From: JANMGV01 sp037440405
GTDB taxonomy: Bacteria > Planctomycetota > Planctomycetia > Pirellulales > Pirellulaceae
Direction: 5' to 3'
Length of the DNA: 64,000 nucleotides
Assembly (NCBI GenBank): GCA_037440405.1
Contig: JBBIUE010000001.1
Coordinates: 1-64,000, forward strand
The notes under the pieces were generated by a model. It had not been told where the DNA came from, did no database searches, and saw only the letters and a list, made by a program, of their open reading frames with translations. This document shows, in pieces, positions 36,778-46,533 of the stretch. The first letter of the stretch is position 1, and each line of letters starts with the position of its first letter. The translations under genes were made by a program, and so were the position numbers.

Positions 36778-37266
36778 CTACTCGTGACGCATGACCGATT
36801 GCCCCAACAGCGTTATCGATTTGACCCAAAATGGCTTGGTCACCGCAACGTTTTTGTACGGAACCGTGACCTCGACAATGAAGAGCTGCCTTGTTTCAGC
36901 TGTCGAGAGTTCGATATCCGGAAGCGAACTGGTCGTAACCGTCGTTGAACTCGACGAACTCGTGTCATAGATGGAAGCGTTTTTGATCAAAATGGTAGCT
37001 TGGCTGGCTGGGAAAACTGCATTGATGCGATTCTCAATGAAGGTTCGAACCGAGGCAGTTGTAGCCCCTTCGACGCTCCCCATCCGAGCGCCTTCTTTGG
37101 CGGCATTCGTCAATGCTGCTTTAACAAACATGGCATGACTGAACTCGATCATTCCAAAAACGAGTAACAGGAAGACCGGAAGGGTCAATGCAACTTCGAC
37201 CGTCATTGCTCCGCGTCGACGACGACAATTCTTCTCAGTGATCGGTCGGTACCGATTGAATTTCAT
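36778..37266 (-). CDS. TadE-like pilus-assembly (pseudopilin) protein
   Basis: A 162-residue protein. After KNCRRRRGAMTVEVALTLPV comes the single hydrophobic helix (FLLLVFGMIEFSHAMFV), then AALTNAAKEGARMGS, all typical of TadE. A Ser/Thr-rich linker (SSSSSTTVTTSS) precedes the C-terminal strands. It is first in the TadE-TadE-TadG cluster, with the next gene following almost without gap. Processing by the prepilin peptidase at 61264 is plausible but unproven. Confidence 0.88.
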   Translation of the reverse strand: MKFNRYRPITEKNCRRRRGAMTVEVALTLPVFLLLVFGMIEFSHAMFVKAALTNAAKEGARMGSVEGATTASVRTFIENRINAVFPASQATILIKNASIYDTSSSSSTTVTTSSLPDIELSTAETRQLFIVEVTVPYKNVAVTKPFWVKSITLLGQSVMRHE

Positions 37267-37543
37267 GGTTCGTTATCGCCTAGGTTGATGCTGCCAAGCT
37301 GGGAACGTCATGTTGTTCCCCCTCAATGGCAAACCTAGCTTTCTCTGGCCCAAGAAGCAAAAAGATTTGCGAGAGAATCCGGTCGGACAGCTCTTTACTT
37401 TCAGAGTTGCGATGCCGTGCATGAGGATCGTAGCGATTGTATGAACCTGTCTCTCAGGTTTTAGAAATCACCTAGCGGAGAACGGCACACTCTTTCGCTT
37501 TTCGAGCTTTGCTAGGGTGGGATTCGGGACGACTCAAGAACTG

Positions 37544-38788
37544 TTAGAGATCGAGCACGAGATCGCCGGCAGGTTGAGCCACACACATCACGACTTCATC
37601 TTCGGCGTGCTCACATTGAGGACGAATTCGATAGGTTACATCACCAGATAAGAGCTTGGCTAGACAGGCTCCGCAGTTCCCAGCTCGGCAGCCGGAATCG
37701 ATCGCTGCACCCCGACTCTTCGCCAAATCTAGTAAGTTTTCACAATCCTCTCGACAGGAAATTGTTTGAGCCGACTTGTGTAAGGTCACTTTCGGCAATG
37801 TGGGTTCTGATTTCTTCTTATCCGTCATCCTGGGCAATTGGGAATCGAAACCGCCAAACGATTCGAAGTGGATGGAATCGTGACTGATTCCTAAGCTTGT
37901 AAGCGCGGTTACCAGTTCAGCCATCCAACCTCCCGGTCCGCAGATAACGTAAACCGCATTTTGATGATCGGGACCGAGAACAATATCGCGTGGCTGCACC
38001 GCCGAATTTTCAAACCCAGGTTGCAATTCTCCTTGGTTCATCTCAGTGACCCAGAGTTTGACGCGAAGATGATCTCGCGATTCCTCTAATTGACGTAACT
38101 CATCGAGCAAGGGAACATCCAGCGCCGAATGAACTTGATAGTGGACCTGCAGGGGAGAGGCGTCGTTTCGCTCGGACCATTCATAGATCATGCTCAGGAT
38201 AGGAGTGATTCCAATCCCGGCAGCTAGCATGACACACTGTTTTGATTCGATGGAAGAATAGGTAAAATTACCTTGAGGCCCCTTAACGTGAAGCAAGTCT
38301 CCTACCTGGACGCAATCGTGCAGGAATTGTGACATGCTCGTGTCCGATTCTCGTCGGCTTCTCCGCAATGTGATGCGCCAGAATCCGTTGGAAGGTGAGG
38401 AGGAGAGGGAGTAACAGCGTCGCGTCGGTTTCTCATGGCCCGGTAACGTTGCCTCGATGATGATATGCTGTCCCGACTGAAAATGCGGCAACCGTTCCAA
38501 GGTTGGATCAACTAGGTAAAGCGACTTGCATGATGGGGATTCATTGACGATCTGAGCTACTTGAACGTCTCGCCATGTCGACACTGGACGGGCTTGACGA
38601 TCGACCCGAATTTGCAGCGCGTGCAGTTGGTGCTCAAGTTCGTGTTGGCTTTGAAGCAAATAGTCGGAATTCTTGGATTCCCATTGATGCCGGAGGTGGC
38701 GATTGAGAATCCAAGCTCGCCAAAGTTTGCTCGAAGCGTAGGCGGCTCCTGAAGCTGACGCAAGTACGGCTAAAAATTCGATCGACAT
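37544..38788 (-). CDS. Membrane-anchored flavin reductase with C-terminal 2Fe-2S ferredoxin domain
   Basis: A 414-residue electron-transfer protein. One N-terminal hydrophobic helix (residues ~3-20) is followed by a helical linker, an FNR-type FAD domain (RCYSLSSSPSNG), and an NAD(P) domain (MLAAGIGITPILSM, VICGPGGWM). The C-terminal plant-type ferredoxin holds the cluster as CRAGNCGACLAK plus a later Cys (VVMCVAQP). The layout resembles hybrid-cluster-protein reductases and phthalate-dioxygenase-type reductases. The electron acceptor is unknown, and no oxygenase is adjacent. It may be carried on the same strand as the Tad cluster but is separated by about 280 bp. Confidence 0.88.
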   Translation of the reverse strand: MSIEFLAVLASASGAAYASSKLWRAWILNRHLRHQWESKNSDYLLQSQHELEHQLHALQIRVDRQARPVSTWRDVQVAQIVNESPSCKSLYLVDPTLERLPHFQSGQHIIIEATLPGHEKPTRRCYSLSSSPSNGFWRITLRRSRRESDTSMSQFLHDCVQVGDLLHVKGPQGNFTYSSIESKQCVMLAAGIGITPILSMIYEWSERNDASPLQVHYQVHSALDVPLLDELRQLEESRDHLRVKLWVTEMNQGELQPGFENSAVQPRDIVLGPDHQNAVYVICGPGGWMAELVTALTSLGISHDSIHFESFGGFDSQLPRMTDKKKSEPTLPKVTLHKSAQTISCREDCENLLDLAKSRGAAIDSGCRAGNCGACLAKLLSGDVTYRIRPQCEHAEDEVVMCVAQPAGDLVLDL

Positions 38789-39045
38789 GTTTCTCGGATG
38801 AATTCGGGCATTTCCGAGCTCCCATGGCTGGACCAGCGAAAATTGATCTGCATTAGCTTTCGGCTCGAAGCGGCCGGCAATTCAATCTGCGGTCAGTTGC
38901 TATCAACTTTGTTAGGATCGAGATTCCGCGAACGGTCCGTTCGGCAGAATAGATTCAGTTGACAGAGGCGGTGCATACCGTTAATTTCGTCAAACTCGTT
39001 AATCGCACAGTGAAGTTAGGACACAACTTGGTGATCTTTGGTGAC

Positions 39046-39783
39046 ATGAATTCAGCAAGTGCATCACCTGAGTTGGAATCCCACGCGGAACGTCTGTCCG
39101 TTTGCCAGGAACAGATCGGTTATCGATTCCGAGACCCGAATCTTTTGTTAACCGCTCTGACGCACGCGTCCGGATCGACCACTCGCGTTCAATCCAACGA
39201 ACGCCTTGAATTTTTGGGCGATGCGGTCTTGGGCCTGGTTGTGTGCGAGTGGTTGTTTAAGAACTATCCTGAATACCTCGAAGGGGAATTGACCAAGATC
39301 AAATCGGATGTGGTTAGCCGCAAGACTTGCGCTAAGCTCTCGCGCAAGATCGGGATCGAGCAATTCCTGATCGTTGGCAAAGGCCTGTCCTCGCAGCATG
39401 GTGTTCCTCGGTCGCTTCTAAGCGATGTGTTCGAAGCGTTAGTTGCGGCCATCTACCTCGATGGTGGTCTCGATGAAACCCGAATATGGCTCCTGCGATG
39501 GATCGAACCTGAGATTCAAAACGCCATCGGCGGTCATCTGGGATTTAACTACAAGTCTCTGTTGCAGCAAATGACTCAACGGGACTGGGGAAGTGCTCCG
39601 ATGTATGTACTCACTAACGAACGCGGCCCCGATCACAGCAAGCATTTTCAAGTCGCAGTGCAGATCGGCAGTCGCCAGTTTGGACCGGCCTGGGGACGTA
39701 GCAAGAAGGAAGCAGAACAGCGGGCGGCCGGAAATGCGATCGCCGAACTCCGAGGTGAAGAGCCCCCTTATCGAGCCGAGTAG
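39046..39783 (+). CDS. rnc: Ribonuclease III
   Basis: About 245 residues. The RNase III signature NERLEFLGDAVLGLVV carries catalytic Glu and Asp, and SDVFEALVAAIYLDGG gives the second acidic pair. The C-terminal double-stranded RNA-binding domain starts near NYKSLLQQMTQ and ends in KKEAEQRAAGNAIAEL. It cleaves double-stranded RNA in rRNA processing and regulation. ATG at 39046 is preferred over a TTG 29 codons upstream. Its end lies three bases from the convergent ygfZ gene. Confidence 0.93.
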   Translation: MNSASASPELESHAERLSVCQEQIGYRFRDPNLLLTALTHASGSTTRVQSNERLEFLGDAVLGLVVCEWLFKNYPEYLEGELTKIKSDVVSRKTCAKLSRKIGIEQFLIVGKGLSSQHGVPRSLLSDVFEALVAAIYLDGGLDETRIWLLRWIEPEIQNAIGGHLGFNYKSLLQQMTQRDWGSAPMYVLTNERGPDHSKHFQVAVQIGSRQFGPAWGRSKKEAEQRAAGNAIAELRGEEPPYRAE

Positions 39784-39786
39784 CTG

Positions 39787-40722
39787 CTAAGATAACGGCA
39801 CGACTTCAATCACCCGATCTACTTCTCGCAGTATCGTTCCGCCTTCAAAGTAACCTCGTCGCAACCAAGCAAAACCTTCAAAGACTTGTTCAAGTCGATT
39901 CCACGCTGTCGAACGAAGTTCGCCAATGGTTTTGTCTTCCAATACAACTTCCTTGCGTTGGGAAGCGAGGTCACCCAACGTCATTGGTCGAATTCGCACG
40001 CGACACAGTTTCTTCTGAATTTGCCCCAATGCGTCGAGGCGAGCCACCGTTTCCTGGCCGAGATAGCAGCCTTTGTCGAAAGCGATCGTTCTGGCATCCC
40101 GATCGATTTCTTGCGGAAGGTTCGTCTCATCAAAGTCGATCCCGAACCAGGGAAAACCAAGTTGAATCCGATTCAGCTCAAAGTCCTCAGGACTTCCCTG
40201 TTCCCATCCGCGTTCCGCAAGACATTCGTGAAACTTAGCCTCTCGCGAAATTTCGACCGCAATCACTCTGCATTCTCCGCCAAATCCTGGCAGCATCCAC
40301 GAATGGGCATCGATGCAGTCTCTTTCCGACCCGATCATCTCTTTCCCGTACCGTGCTGAAGTGCCCCCCGCTGACGACTCGCTGTTCGGTTGCGTGTCTT
40401 GCAGTGCTCCATCCATCAAATACCAAGCCAGATTGGATCCCAGGTTCGCAATTTCAACGTCTTCGCGAATGATGTAACGATCTAAGTGCGAGCAAATTCT
40501 TTCTGCGTCGGGATTGATGAGCGAGAGCAACAAAGACTCATCAAGTGCGGTCACGAATCCATGAGCCTGAACTTTACCCTTCACATCTGTAAGGAAGAGT
40601 TCACGACATTCTCCGAATTTCAAATTCTTCAGATTCTGCGTACAAAGATTGTTGAGGAAAGTAGTCCTATCTTTGCCTCGCACATCGAGGCCGACGATAT
40701 CGGATAGATGAAAAAACTGCAT
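39787..40722 (-). CDS. ygfZ: YgfZ/GcvT-like folate-binding protein
   Basis: A 311-residue protein of the GcvT-like folate-binding family. The diagnostic KGCYLGQE(T) lies near residue 235 in DKGCYLGQETVAR. The N-terminal FLNNLCTQNLKNL and FVTALDESLLLSL are the usual domain 1 blocks. YgfZ helps repair or build iron-sulfur enzymes; radical-SAM methylthiotransferases such as the MtaB encoded here depend on it in enterobacteria. It is the last gene of a minus-strand cluster, 33 bp after the LarA-like gene. Confidence 0.9.
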   Translation of the reverse strand: MQFFHLSDIVGLDVRGKDRTTFLNNLCTQNLKNLKFGECRELFLTDVKGKVQAHGFVTALDESLLLSLINPDAERICSHLDRYIIREDVEIANLGSNLAWYLMDGALQDTQPNSESSAGGTSARYGKEMIGSERDCIDAHSWMLPGFGGECRVIAVEISREAKFHECLAERGWEQGSPEDFELNRIQLGFPWFGIDFDETNLPQEIDRDARTIAFDKGCYLGQETVARLDALGQIQKKLCRVRIRPMTLGDLASQRKEVVLEDKTIGELRSTAWNRLEQVFEGFAWLRRGYFEGGTILREVDRVIEVVPLS

Positions 40723-40755
40723 TGTCTTGGGCGATGGGGACGAATGAACCGCGAG

Positions 40756-41970
40756 CTATCGATACTGAGCGTTGCCGAGAATGACACTTCGTGCATGGCT
40801 GCGAAGCAAGTGCTCAACTTCTCTCCAAGAGTCGACATGACAAAAACCAAGCCTCTCCGTATCTTCCGCCGGTAGATTCGACAGCAAGTACATTGGTCGC
40901 GAGCGGCGAATGCGTTCCATCGTGTGACGGGAAGCCTTGAATTCTGATGAGTTTGTGGGTTCAGCGTTCACATCGATGAACCGTCCTTCCGACTCATGGT
41001 CAGTTCGCAGTAATTCCTGAGGGATGTGTGCCATGGAGCAAGCCACCACGATGCCTCCGTTTTTAGTGGCCAATTGCTCTGCAGCAACCGTGGCGCGCAC
41101 GATATTCTCCCAAGACTGCTGTATCGGATCGCCATCGACGAGGGCTACGACCAGATCGAACTTCCGTTCATTCAACGTTGGAAAATTCCTGAGTCGTGCA
41201 TCGTTGGCCGCAACATGGCATGCTTTCGGATCGCCAGCGAAGACGCGACCAATGTGGACGTCGGAATTCGGAACGACGGAAAGGACGAATTGAATTCCCA
41301 GCAATACGCCGACTTCGTTCGCGATCTGGACACTCGATGAAGAGCCGTCCGTCCCTTGCAATGCGGCTCTTGCAAATCGCTCCTGAGTCGCGACATCCAC
41401 GAAGTAAGGGGCTATGCCGAAGATGCCATTGCTATGATGTGACGACTCGCTCCGCTCTAATCGACAAGGCAGAATGAAGTCGGCATCTGCCAAGATTCGA
41501 TTGACATAGATGGGATCTGCACCCGTCGAAGCGGCTAAGTATGCTCGTTGTTTCTGTGCGTTCGGGTGATGAACATGAACTCCCCAGGGGGCGACCGACG
41601 CCGCAAGAGTGGCCGTCAAGTCTGCTTCGTTCTCTGACAGTAATATGGTCACCTTCGACGGAACTCGGAAGGAACTCGTTAAGTACCTTTTGATCCCCAT
41701 GAGCAGTTCGGGTAGTGCTGGAATTCCAGGTTCAATCGTCACGACGATTTCGTCGCCGGGAACCAAAGCCATGTCGAGAGGGGGAAACTCGATTGGGTTC
41801 GACAACGCCGTCACAACCTCCATGGCAATGTCATGCAGGGCCGGAATTTCTCCACCAACGAAACATTGAGTCGACTCTGGGATCGCTAATTCTTGCACAT
41901 CGCGATTCCAAGGGAATCGAATCTGCGAGGTTGTTTGCATCACCCGGTCATGAGCGGTTCCAGAAGACAT
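40756..41970 (-). CDS. LarA/DUF2088-like protein
   Basis: About 404 residues resembling the nickel-dependent lactate racemase (LarA/DUF2088) family. VPGDEIVVTIEPGIPALPELL matches the N-terminal segment, and HHPNAQ...STGADPIYVNRILADADFILP resembles the His-containing middle segment. The LarA GFSGGAKS region with the pincer-carrying lysine is replaced by a segment without lysine (HHSNGIFGIAPYFVD), so racemase activity is doubtful. The start overlaps the kinase gene by about 25 bp; the ATG at 41970 has AGGA five bases upstream. Family call moderate. Confidence 0.6.
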   Translation of the reverse strand: MSSGTAHDRVMQTTSQIRFPWNRDVQELAIPESTQCFVGGEIPALHDIAMEVVTALSNPIEFPPLDMALVPGDEIVVTIEPGIPALPELLMGIKRYLTSSFRVPSKVTILLSENEADLTATLAASVAPWGVHVHHPNAQKQRAYLAASTGADPIYVNRILADADFILPCRLERSESSHHSNGIFGIAPYFVDVATQERFARAALQGTDGSSSSVQIANEVGVLLGIQFVLSVVPNSDVHIGRVFAGDPKACHVAANDARLRNFPTLNERKFDLVVALVDGDPIQQSWENIVRATVAAEQLATKNGGIVVACSMAHIPQELLRTDHESEGRFIDVNAEPTNSSEFKASRHTMERIRRSRPMYLLSNLPAEDTERLGFCHVDSWREVEHLLRSHARSVILGNAQYR

Positions 41971-43465
41971 CATATTCCTTTGGTAATGTACGATCGATCA
42001 AGTCCTTCTTCGTTTGCGGAAGCGTATTGTAGAGTGCTTGCGCTTCCTTACGAATGGCTTCACCTTTCTCGCGATTTCCTTCTTCCAATTCAATCCTCGT
42101 CAACTCGATGAGAACCAGCACGTGAATCGCAGTGTCTACACCAAGTCCCTTACGGTCGATCTTCGAGAGTGCGGTTTTTGCTTCCGCTAAATTTTTTTGC
42201 CGGATGGAAACTCTGGCCAATCGAAGCCATGCCTTATGATTATAGACTCGGTTCACGGGTGACTCGTCGGGTGGAAAAAATTCTTCGACCGCTCTCCATT
42301 CCGGCACGTCGTCCTGCATCAAGCCGTGAAAGTACTGTTCTTCGACCGAATTTTTTCTAGGAACAGAGGGAGCTTCCGGCGGTACCATTTGAATCATCGT
42401 CGGTTTCGCATGACTCGCGAACCAAAATGAAGTGACCGAAAAGAGTAAGATCGAAGATGCAAACCACAGCGAGATTTTCAATCGGTCCTTCTGAGCTCGT
42501 TTGCGAGCCGCCAGCGTCAGATTTTGAAGCTTCATGGTCTGAGCTGTCACGCCACTTTGCATATCGATGACGAGATTGGAAAACGGAATGGGCTGGTCCG
42601 CTCGCCATTGGAACGAGAGAGAGTCCGCGATTTCACGCAAGTCGCGCATCAAGCTTGAGGCAGAGCTGTATCGCTCATCGGGAGATTTCGAAAGCAAGCG
42701 ATGAATCAGCTTGACGAGAGTCTCTGGAAGGTCGCCTCGAATTTCTGACAGATTGGGAGGCGGATTCTGCAAATGCTGGACAGCCAAAGCCAACGGCGTT
42801 TCGCCCTGAAAGGGAGGGTATCCTGCAAGCATGTAAAATGCCGTTACCCCAAGACTGTAAAGGTCCGACCGCGAATCCAATGTTTTCCCTTGAATCTGCT
42901 CTGGACTCATGTAAAGTGGGGTTCCCAAGGTCACTCCAACATCCGTCAAGCTCATATCTTGGTTGTGCGAACGGGCAAGACCAAAGTCGGCAACTTTGAC
43001 TTCGCCTTCTGGGGTCAACAAAATATTCTCGGGCTTGATATCTCGATGAACAATTCCAATCGAGGAGGCCTTTTGCAGCGCTGCCGTGATTTGCAAGAGA
43101 ATGGACAGCGTTTCATTAATCGACAGTCGACCGCAGCGCTGAACATAATTCCGAAGAGTCGAGCCGGGAATGTACTCTTGGGTAATGAAATGGATGTTCT
43201 CAACCCTTCCAATATCGTAGACCTGGACGATATTGGGGTGAATTAAGGAAGCCGCCGCGCGAGCCTCTTGCAGGAATCGCTGGAGGTGATCCGGTGAATC
43301 CACCAAGTCCTGTCGAAGGACTTTGAAAGCAACGTGCCGTCGCAAATTTTCCTGGAAGGCGAGGTAGACGGTGGACATACCGCCTCGGCCCAAGCGATGG
43401 AGAACGCGATAGCCGCCGATAGTCTTGCTCGTCAGGTCGACATCGTCGCTGGTTTCATTTGCCAT
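41948..43465 (-). CDS. Membrane Ser/Thr protein kinase (Hanks type)
   Basis: A 505-residue kinase. Gly loop GRGGMSTVYLA, catalytic loop HRDIKPENILL, DFGLARS and GTPLYMSPEQ show an active kinase domain at residues ~15-280. One transmembrane helix (LWFASSILLFSVTSFWFA) near residue 340 separates it from a short C-terminal part with TPR-like helices (WLRLARVSIRQKNLAEAKTAL). Planctomycetes carry many such kinases. ATG at 43465 immediately follows the upstream stop (TGAACATG), so it is coupled to the GH38-like gene. The substrate is unknown. Confidence 0.93.
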   Translation of the reverse strand: MANETSDDVDLTSKTIGGYRVLHRLGRGGMSTVYLAFQENLRRHVAFKVLRQDLVDSPDHLQRFLQEARAAASLIHPNIVQVYDIGRVENIHFITQEYIPGSTLRNYVQRCGRLSINETLSILLQITAALQKASSIGIVHRDIKPENILLTPEGEVKVADFGLARSHNQDMSLTDVGVTLGTPLYMSPEQIQGKTLDSRSDLYSLGVTAFYMLAGYPPFQGETPLALAVQHLQNPPPNLSEIRGDLPETLVKLIHRLLSKSPDERYSSASSLMRDLREIADSLSFQWRADQPIPFSNLVIDMQSGVTAQTMKLQNLTLAARKRAQKDRLKISLWFASSILLFSVTSFWFASHAKPTMIQMVPPEAPSVPRKNSVEEQYFHGLMQDDVPEWRAVEEFFPPDESPVNRVYNHKAWLRLARVSIRQKNLAEAKTALSKIDRKGLGVDTAIHVLVLIELTRIELEEGNREKGEAIRKEAQALYNTLPQTKKDLIDRTLPKEYDVFWNRS

Positions 43466-43467
43466 GT

Positions 43468-46400
43468 TCAGTCTCTCGTCCAAATCACATCGACCGTGGC
43501 AGATTCATTGCCTCGAAGAGGAATAGAAACGGCGTCACCGGCCACGGACAAAGTCCCCAAGGACTGTGAACGACCTCCCGTCCAACGCGCCGACTTCACA
43601 TCGCGGAAAAAACGTATGGAAGCCGTACCCGATTTCGACTCTGTTTCTCGAACAAGCAGTCGCATTCCGACAACGTCGTCATTGGAATTGTTTAGCACCT
43701 TGATGGGAGTCACATAGACATTGGGCATATTGCATTGAAGGAACCAGGCACTCTCTCCAGCGGTGCAAGGAAATCCTTCGTCCTTCAGAAGGATGCTACC
43801 TACTTTCCATTCTAAGCTCGTCTGAAATGGTCGGGGGACGTTGACTCCAATGCCCAATCGAAACTCGATTTCTTGGGCTTTTTCGAACGCCAATACGGTG
43901 TCGAGAAACCGGTCACCCACTCTTCGGTGGATCATCGCTCCACTGCTGAGAATTAGGAATTTATTGTCCGTTTCGTCAACTTCCACAGCGTACGGAGAAA
44001 ATCCACTCATGGGTCCCAAAGCGGTTTTGATTCCACCAAGCCAAGCTGAATAGATTGAAGAGAAGCTTGGCCAAGCCCATCGCCATGACAGATATTTTGC
44101 GTCGTTCCATTCGGAAAAGTCGATGGACCGCAACCGTCCGGAAATCTCGATCATGCGCGAGCCACGCCATAGTGAATAGGTCAGTTCAAATTTTGCAGCG
44201 CAGCGACGTTCCTGAATCAACTCACCTCGAACCAAAACTCTTCCTAAGATGGAGCTGGACTCGACCATTTCGATCGATGATACCAACATGGAAACCGCGT
44301 TATCGCCTGAAGGATGGCCGATCGCTAACATGCCACTGCAAAAATTTCCACGAAGGCCCGGCAAGTATACGCCTTTAATGTAACCTTTCTGCGGATGCAA
44401 ATGGACCTCAAGAAACTCGTTTGATAATGCATTCGGCGCTACGACAATCGAGCGACTGCGTTCTTTCGGCGCCCCTTCGGACCGATCGGCTGGAACCAAA
44501 CGAACAAATCCCATGGGCGGAAGATCGACGATAACCTTGGATCGAGTGCCGTCATAATGAGACGCATAGATCCGATTCCCTTCGGAAGCAACAAACACAC
44601 CTTCCAAATCCTCTAGGAATCGTCGCGATGGACCGCTGAGAGGATTAAAAACGATGTATGCAGAACTGCTGGACATTTTGGTGTTGCGTGGAAGTGAGTT
44701 GCGTAGCCGTTCTGACCATCGACTGGCCTGTTCAGTAATCAACAAACGCAATTGATCGAGGCGGCTCCGGCACACGGATTCTTCGCTCCCGTTTGCGAGT
44801 TCAGCAATAGACTTGAGGTTGAAAGACACATCGAGTGCGTGCGCCAACGAATCGCAGTCGAGTTCGATTGCTTGCTTCGAGGACGATTCCTCCAACGCGA
44901 CTTCCAGTTCTGCACGATCCGTCTCCCCGACCACCTCGGCCTTTTCGGCCGGACGTTTCCGGGCCACTTTCCAACTGGACAGTTGCCGAGCCATGATTTC
45001 CATCACGAAAGCTGATTGCAAGTGTGCCGCACACTGGTAGTAACTCCCGATCGACTTCAAGGATTCGTTCGTTTCCGGGAAATTACCTGGAACAAACTCA
45101 TTCGGTGGCAAGCGATCTTGATAGTATGGACGTTGCGTTGTCTTAAAGTAGTCGCCCACTTCTTTCCAATTTCCCAAGAAGGGAGTCCGACGAGTAGCTC
45201 TTTTAAGCAACTGAAACCATTCGCTTCGTTGGCCCGGCCAATGCGCGAACACGAGCGTAGGCACTTGGTGGTAATCGAGTTGCTCGCCCAACCTCGACCC
45301 GAGGGTCAGAAAGGAACTTGCGGCATTGGCGTCCAAGATGTTTTTGGCAATAGCATCCACCGAGCTGCCGTCGGGCCCCTCCCAAGTGATCTTCGATTGT
45401 CGGCCTTCCGGATATTGACCGCTTGTCCATGCATGGATCAGGCAAGCTTCATAGCCGTGATTTCGAAGCTCTCTCGGGGCAAAAAAGGGAAGCCAGCTTC
45501 CAAGCGAGGCAAACACGTAGGGCTTCGGAAACTCCAACCGCTCATACTCTGCATCTGCCCGCTCGAGACAGCGTCGTAAAGCATCATCCGTCTGTAACGA
45601 GAGTGGACGATCATCATCACAACCTCCCACAATCGAACTGCGATTCTCGAGAACAGCCGATCGTAGAGCATGGAAATTCTCTGTGTTGCGATCCCGCAAC
45701 TGGGAGAGTAACTTGCTTGACGCGAGGTAACTTGTCAATGAATCGTCCGCTAGCTGACGCTTCAGTGAATTGCCAAGCGTGGTCTCTGCCAAGAGGGTAA
45801 CGTCCAACAGATAGGCCGACTGCGAGTAGTATCGATCGCGGTCTTGGGCAAGTTGATCAAAGGCTGCCTGAATCCAATGCTCGAATTTTTCGTCGTCGTT
45901 GGCGACGGCTGCTTTCGCTGCTTCGAGAACCTGCTCGACAAAAACAGGTTGCTCGAAATTCGCGGAATAACGCAACCGTCGAGTGAGCAATTGGAGCTGG
46001 AAATATGCATAGCCCAACGCGAACAATTCCAGTGACTTGTCATTGATTTCCAATTGCTGACTGGGGATGCCGAATAAACTCGCGATATGTTCTAAGGTCG
46101 CTTCGCGGTGGTCGTGAGCCAAAAGAAACGAGCAGCTATTGATCGGAAATCGCTCCGAAATCGTCGCATTGATCTTCGAATTTGATACCTTTGGACAGAG
46201 GATGAGAGCTGACTGAACATCTAATGATGCAGCATCCGGCTTCTTCCATTCAGGTACTGCATTCGCGGCGCAGATGACTTGGGGATGCCAAAGCAAGGTC
46301 CAGCTCGCAAGGAAATTATCCGCGAGATCATCAGCAAGATAGACGGGGAAATCATCCAAACCCTGGCTTGGAATAACCAGTACTAATCGGTTGATCGGCT

Positions 46401-46533
46401 GCCGCTCTCCTTGAAATGGCGCGGTTGGTTGTCCCAAGCCGGGACCAGCGTCTGATTCGAATGATTGCAAAAAATCGAACTCCTGCCGAAGCTTGACTAC
46501 CAGACCAATGTCAACACAGGAAGACGCCAACAA
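43468..46533 (-). CDS. Large GH38-like (alpha-mannosidase-like) protein of unknown activity
   Basis: A protein of about 1021 residues. The C-terminal half has the GH38-type beta-sandwich start ALSNEFLEVHLHPQKGYIKG, strands such as YSLWRGSRMIEISG, and FQTSLEWKVGSI. The middle has ITWEGPDGSSVDAIAKNI and SYYQCAAHLQSAF, also GH38/57-like. The N-terminal catalytic barrel is poorly conserved, and no catalytic aspartate motif can be fixed by eye. No export signal is seen. It is first in a tight cluster with a Ser/Thr kinase. The start is uncertain: TTG at 46533 or 46530; the frame is open to about 46668 without ATG or GTG. Confidence 0.62.
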   Translation of the reverse strand: MLASSCVDIGLVVKLRQEFDFLQSFESDAGPGLGQPTAPFQGERQPINRLVLVIPSQGLDDFPVYLADDLADNFLASWTLLWHPQVICAANAVPEWKKPDAASLDVQSALILCPKVSNSKINATISERFPINSCSFLLAHDHREATLEHIASLFGIPSQQLEINDKSLELFALGYAYFQLQLLTRRLRYSANFEQPVFVEQVLEAAKAAVANDDEKFEHWIQAAFDQLAQDRDRYYSQSAYLLDVTLLAETTLGNSLKRQLADDSLTSYLASSKLLSQLRDRNTENFHALRSAVLENRSSIVGGCDDDRPLSLQTDDALRRCLERADAEYERLEFPKPYVFASLGSWLPFFAPRELRNHGYEACLIHAWTSGQYPEGRQSKITWEGPDGSSVDAIAKNILDANAASSFLTLGSRLGEQLDYHQVPTLVFAHWPGQRSEWFQLLKRATRRTPFLGNWKEVGDYFKTTQRPYYQDRLPPNEFVPGNFPETNESLKSIGSYYQCAAHLQSAFVMEIMARQLSSWKVARKRPAEKAEVVGETDRAELEVALEESSSKQAIELDCDSLAHALDVSFNLKSIAELANGSEESVCRSRLDQLRLLITEQASRWSERLRNSLPRNTKMSSSSAYIVFNPLSGPSRRFLEDLEGVFVASEGNRIYASHYDGTRSKVIVDLPPMGFVRLVPADRSEGAPKERSRSIVVAPNALSNEFLEVHLHPQKGYIKGVYLPGLRGNFCSGMLAIGHPSGDNAVSMLVSSIEMVESSSILGRVLVRGELIQERRCAAKFELTYSLWRGSRMIEISGRLRSIDFSEWNDAKYLSWRWAWPSFSSIYSAWLGGIKTALGPMSGFSPYAVEVDETDNKFLILSSGAMIHRRVGDRFLDTVLAFEKAQEIEFRLGIGVNVPRPFQTSLEWKVGSILLKDEGFPCTAGESAWFLQCNMPNVYVTPIKVLNNSNDDVVGMRLLVRETESKSGTASIRFFRDVKSARWTGGRSQSLGTLSVAGDAVSIPLRGNESATVDVIWTRD

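Noticed and set aside
37444..37460. Terminator AACCTG/CAGGTT between the reductase and TadE genes
   Set aside because: Only a 6-bp stem and no T-run on the relevant strand.
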